DNA of 64,000 nucleotides from Meghimatium bilineatum. Lineage: Eukaryota > Mollusca > Gastropoda > Stylommatophora > Philomycidae. A program made the translations under genes and the position numbers. Under the pieces are notes generated by a model that searched no databases, was not told the origin of the DNA, and was given only the letters and a program-made list of their open reading frames with translations. The first letter of the stretch is position 1. Each line of letters starts with the position of its first letter. Positions 56,595 to 59,500 of the stretch are shown one piece after another. The stretch covers positions 61,457,032 to 61,521,031 of the forward strand of contig CM067322.1 in the NCBI GenBank assembly GCA_034231615.1. The letters are read 5' to 3'.

Positions 56595-59500
56595 TGAGTG
56601 CACATCATTATGTCACCTGAGCAGGAGAGCACTGGTGTCTGCCATATGAACTGTAATTTGGGCTGAAGAAGCATAGATATAGATATGATGATGATCCTGT
56701 CTTGCAAGCGAAGATGAGCATGGCATGAAAAACAATAAATAAGATAAGCAAGTAAAATAAAAAACATTCTGTGATTGTCTAATTTGGTTTGTGAGTTCGT
56801 AGATATCCGATTTGTGTATACTAGGAAAATTCATGCAGGAGTGCAGAGGTAGTAGGTAGCATTTGGGGTAGGAGAGTTCTTCTATTTGTCCTTCTGCTTC
56901 TATCCCTTGTAAATTTCCCACATTGTTCTTTCTTTTTCAAAATTAGTGATGCTAACAGTGATCTGGGTGTTTCAAGCTGAGCAATCAAGGGCTGTAGTCT
57001 CCCAGGAGCTAGGATCGATGCTGCAGTGCTTGAGAGAGTTTTATAGATGATCCTTGAAGCGCTTTTTCTGCCCTCCCTTTGAACGTTTACCATAGCATAG
57101 CTTTCCTTAGAATAATCTCATTGGAAGGCGCTTGTCTGGCATATGGACAATGTGGCCAGTCCAACAGAGTTGGGACCTAGTCAGCAGGACATGGATGCTT
57201 TGCATACAGAACTTTTGAAGGATTTTTGTGCCTGGTGCTCGATCCTGACAACATACTCAAATAAGGTTTCTTAGGCACCAAAGGTGGAAAGAGTTAAGCT
57301 GTCGAGCATGTCCCACATAGACAGTCCAGGATGATGCAGCATAAAGCACTGTTGGTAGAACCACTATGCTGTACACATCCAACTTAGTTGCTTAGGAGTC
57401 ACACTGAGACCATACCTGATCCAGACGTTGGTACGAAGGCTCCCGAATGCCACACTGGCACGAAGATATAGATATACACAGGCACATGTACAACTTAATG
57501 CACACAGACAATATACACAGACACACAAACACGCAAGAGAGAGTAACCAACTTTGTATTTTCATATATTTTGTCCTGTTGTTGTCTAACAAGCATATTTA
57601 CATTTATTTAATGTGTGTAGATGCACAGACCTTGCTAGGTCTGGCAACTGGAACTGAGCTTGAACCACTGCTCATTCAGGAAGAAGCTGATGTACCGATA
57701 GCCAAGCAAACTTCTCAGCGTCAGATTGGCCAGCTCCCATATCATGAAACAGGTGGTACAGATGCTGATAACTTGGATAATGTAAGCACTTAGCAAGGAT
57801 TGTTAAATGTTGAAGCTCTTTATTTATTGTGCTAGGGTGTCTGTGAATATGTTGATAGTGAGCAGAACAGTTGAAATGGAGACCAAGCATGCGTGACAGT
57901 GATTAGTTTTGAGCTTGGTGACCAGCATGTAAGTATGAAAACCAGTTCTCGTGCATGGTTGGCCTACTACACTAGCAATATAGCTACAGACATTTACCAT
58001 TCAGTGAAAATAGTAAAAAAAAACTAAAGTTATTGGTTGCCGAAGTCTGATATATCAGGTAATTGGCGCAAATAAAATGACACAGTGCATTTCCATTCTC
58101 TGGACAACATTCTGCCGGAAATGTAGTAGGACCATTTACGTGTTATAAGAGAGATCCTATGGAAATTTGAGAATGAATTCTAATAAAATTATTGTGTTCA
58201 GCACCTACCATATATTTCCGAATATCAGCAGATGTGTTTATAAACCGAGGATGAAACTTGTATATTGACCGAAGCATAGAAAATGATAATACCAGTAATA
58301 ATACTGTCCATTGTTGTAAGAATGAAGAGACAAGTGAAATATTGTTAAAGGGAAAATAACAAACTTTAGCAACGGTAAGACACAAAGTAATTTTTTCCAT
58401 TTCCACCACTCTACCTGTACTTGCATGAAATACAATATCCAGGATAATACAGTACAAACTTTTCCCGGAAGTGGTGCCAGCCTCATAAAACCACCAGTAA
58501 TAATGTAAACATTTTAAGTATCAGGTTGTTTCCCCGACACCAGAGTGTTCCAAGATATCAGATTGATTAAGTCTGTCTCAGCAACAAAGGTTGGTTGCAG
58601 TGATAACATCAGCCATTACCGTAAATTCAAAGCCCAGTCAATAAACCTCGACATTTAGATTTGCCTTCAATTCGCATGGTGGAACAAAAAAACTGTGAAG
58701 GCGGTTTTTGTACTGTCAATTGGGCATGAGATTGTTACATTTTTCTCATTTTCACTATTGTTTTAGATTGCCAGGTGAAACATGTTTGCCCTCCCACCTG
58801 GCTTTAAAAAAATATTAAGACTTTTTCTAAGCGGTGAAATTCCCAGGTGTCATGTTTATGCATATCCCCATGAAAGGTTGGAGGGACAAAAGTCACACTC
58901 TAGATCTAGGATGGCTGTGATAAAACGTGAGAGAAGAGGAAGGGGACCTCTAATAATCAAAACCATCCATGCTAATCTGGGACTCATTTCGGGCACATCT
59001 CACTGAGAAAGTGGAAAAATTATGCTGTGAGTCTGTATCTAATTCCTGGGAGCCTTACTTCCCTCCTGTAACCACTAGATTTCACCTTCAATGTAACCAT
59101 TTAAGAACAGACTTTGAGCAAAATGGAATGAATACTGTCATCCGGTTTAGCTATGATGGAGTGTGGCAATGTAAAAAAAAGCTGACATTGCAATCACTGC
59201 ATAGGTCAAAGAATTGTGGATGCTCCTTATGAAATGATCGTCCGACTTTCAAAATGTACTCTATCAGTAATGCAATGTATAAAAGTGAAGATGATGACAA
59301 TGTACCGGTAGACAGTGAGACAGAAACATGATATCCAACCTGATGTTCTCAAGTGAACTGTTTCAGAATTTAGACAGTGATTCCAATTCAAAGGATTTGA
59401 ATGACTTTTCATACTGTAAGCTTTTTCCTGTTTCCGGTAGGTTATTTGACAGTATTCTGTGTTACCGTTTTTTTGTTTTTCTACTGGTAATAATTATATA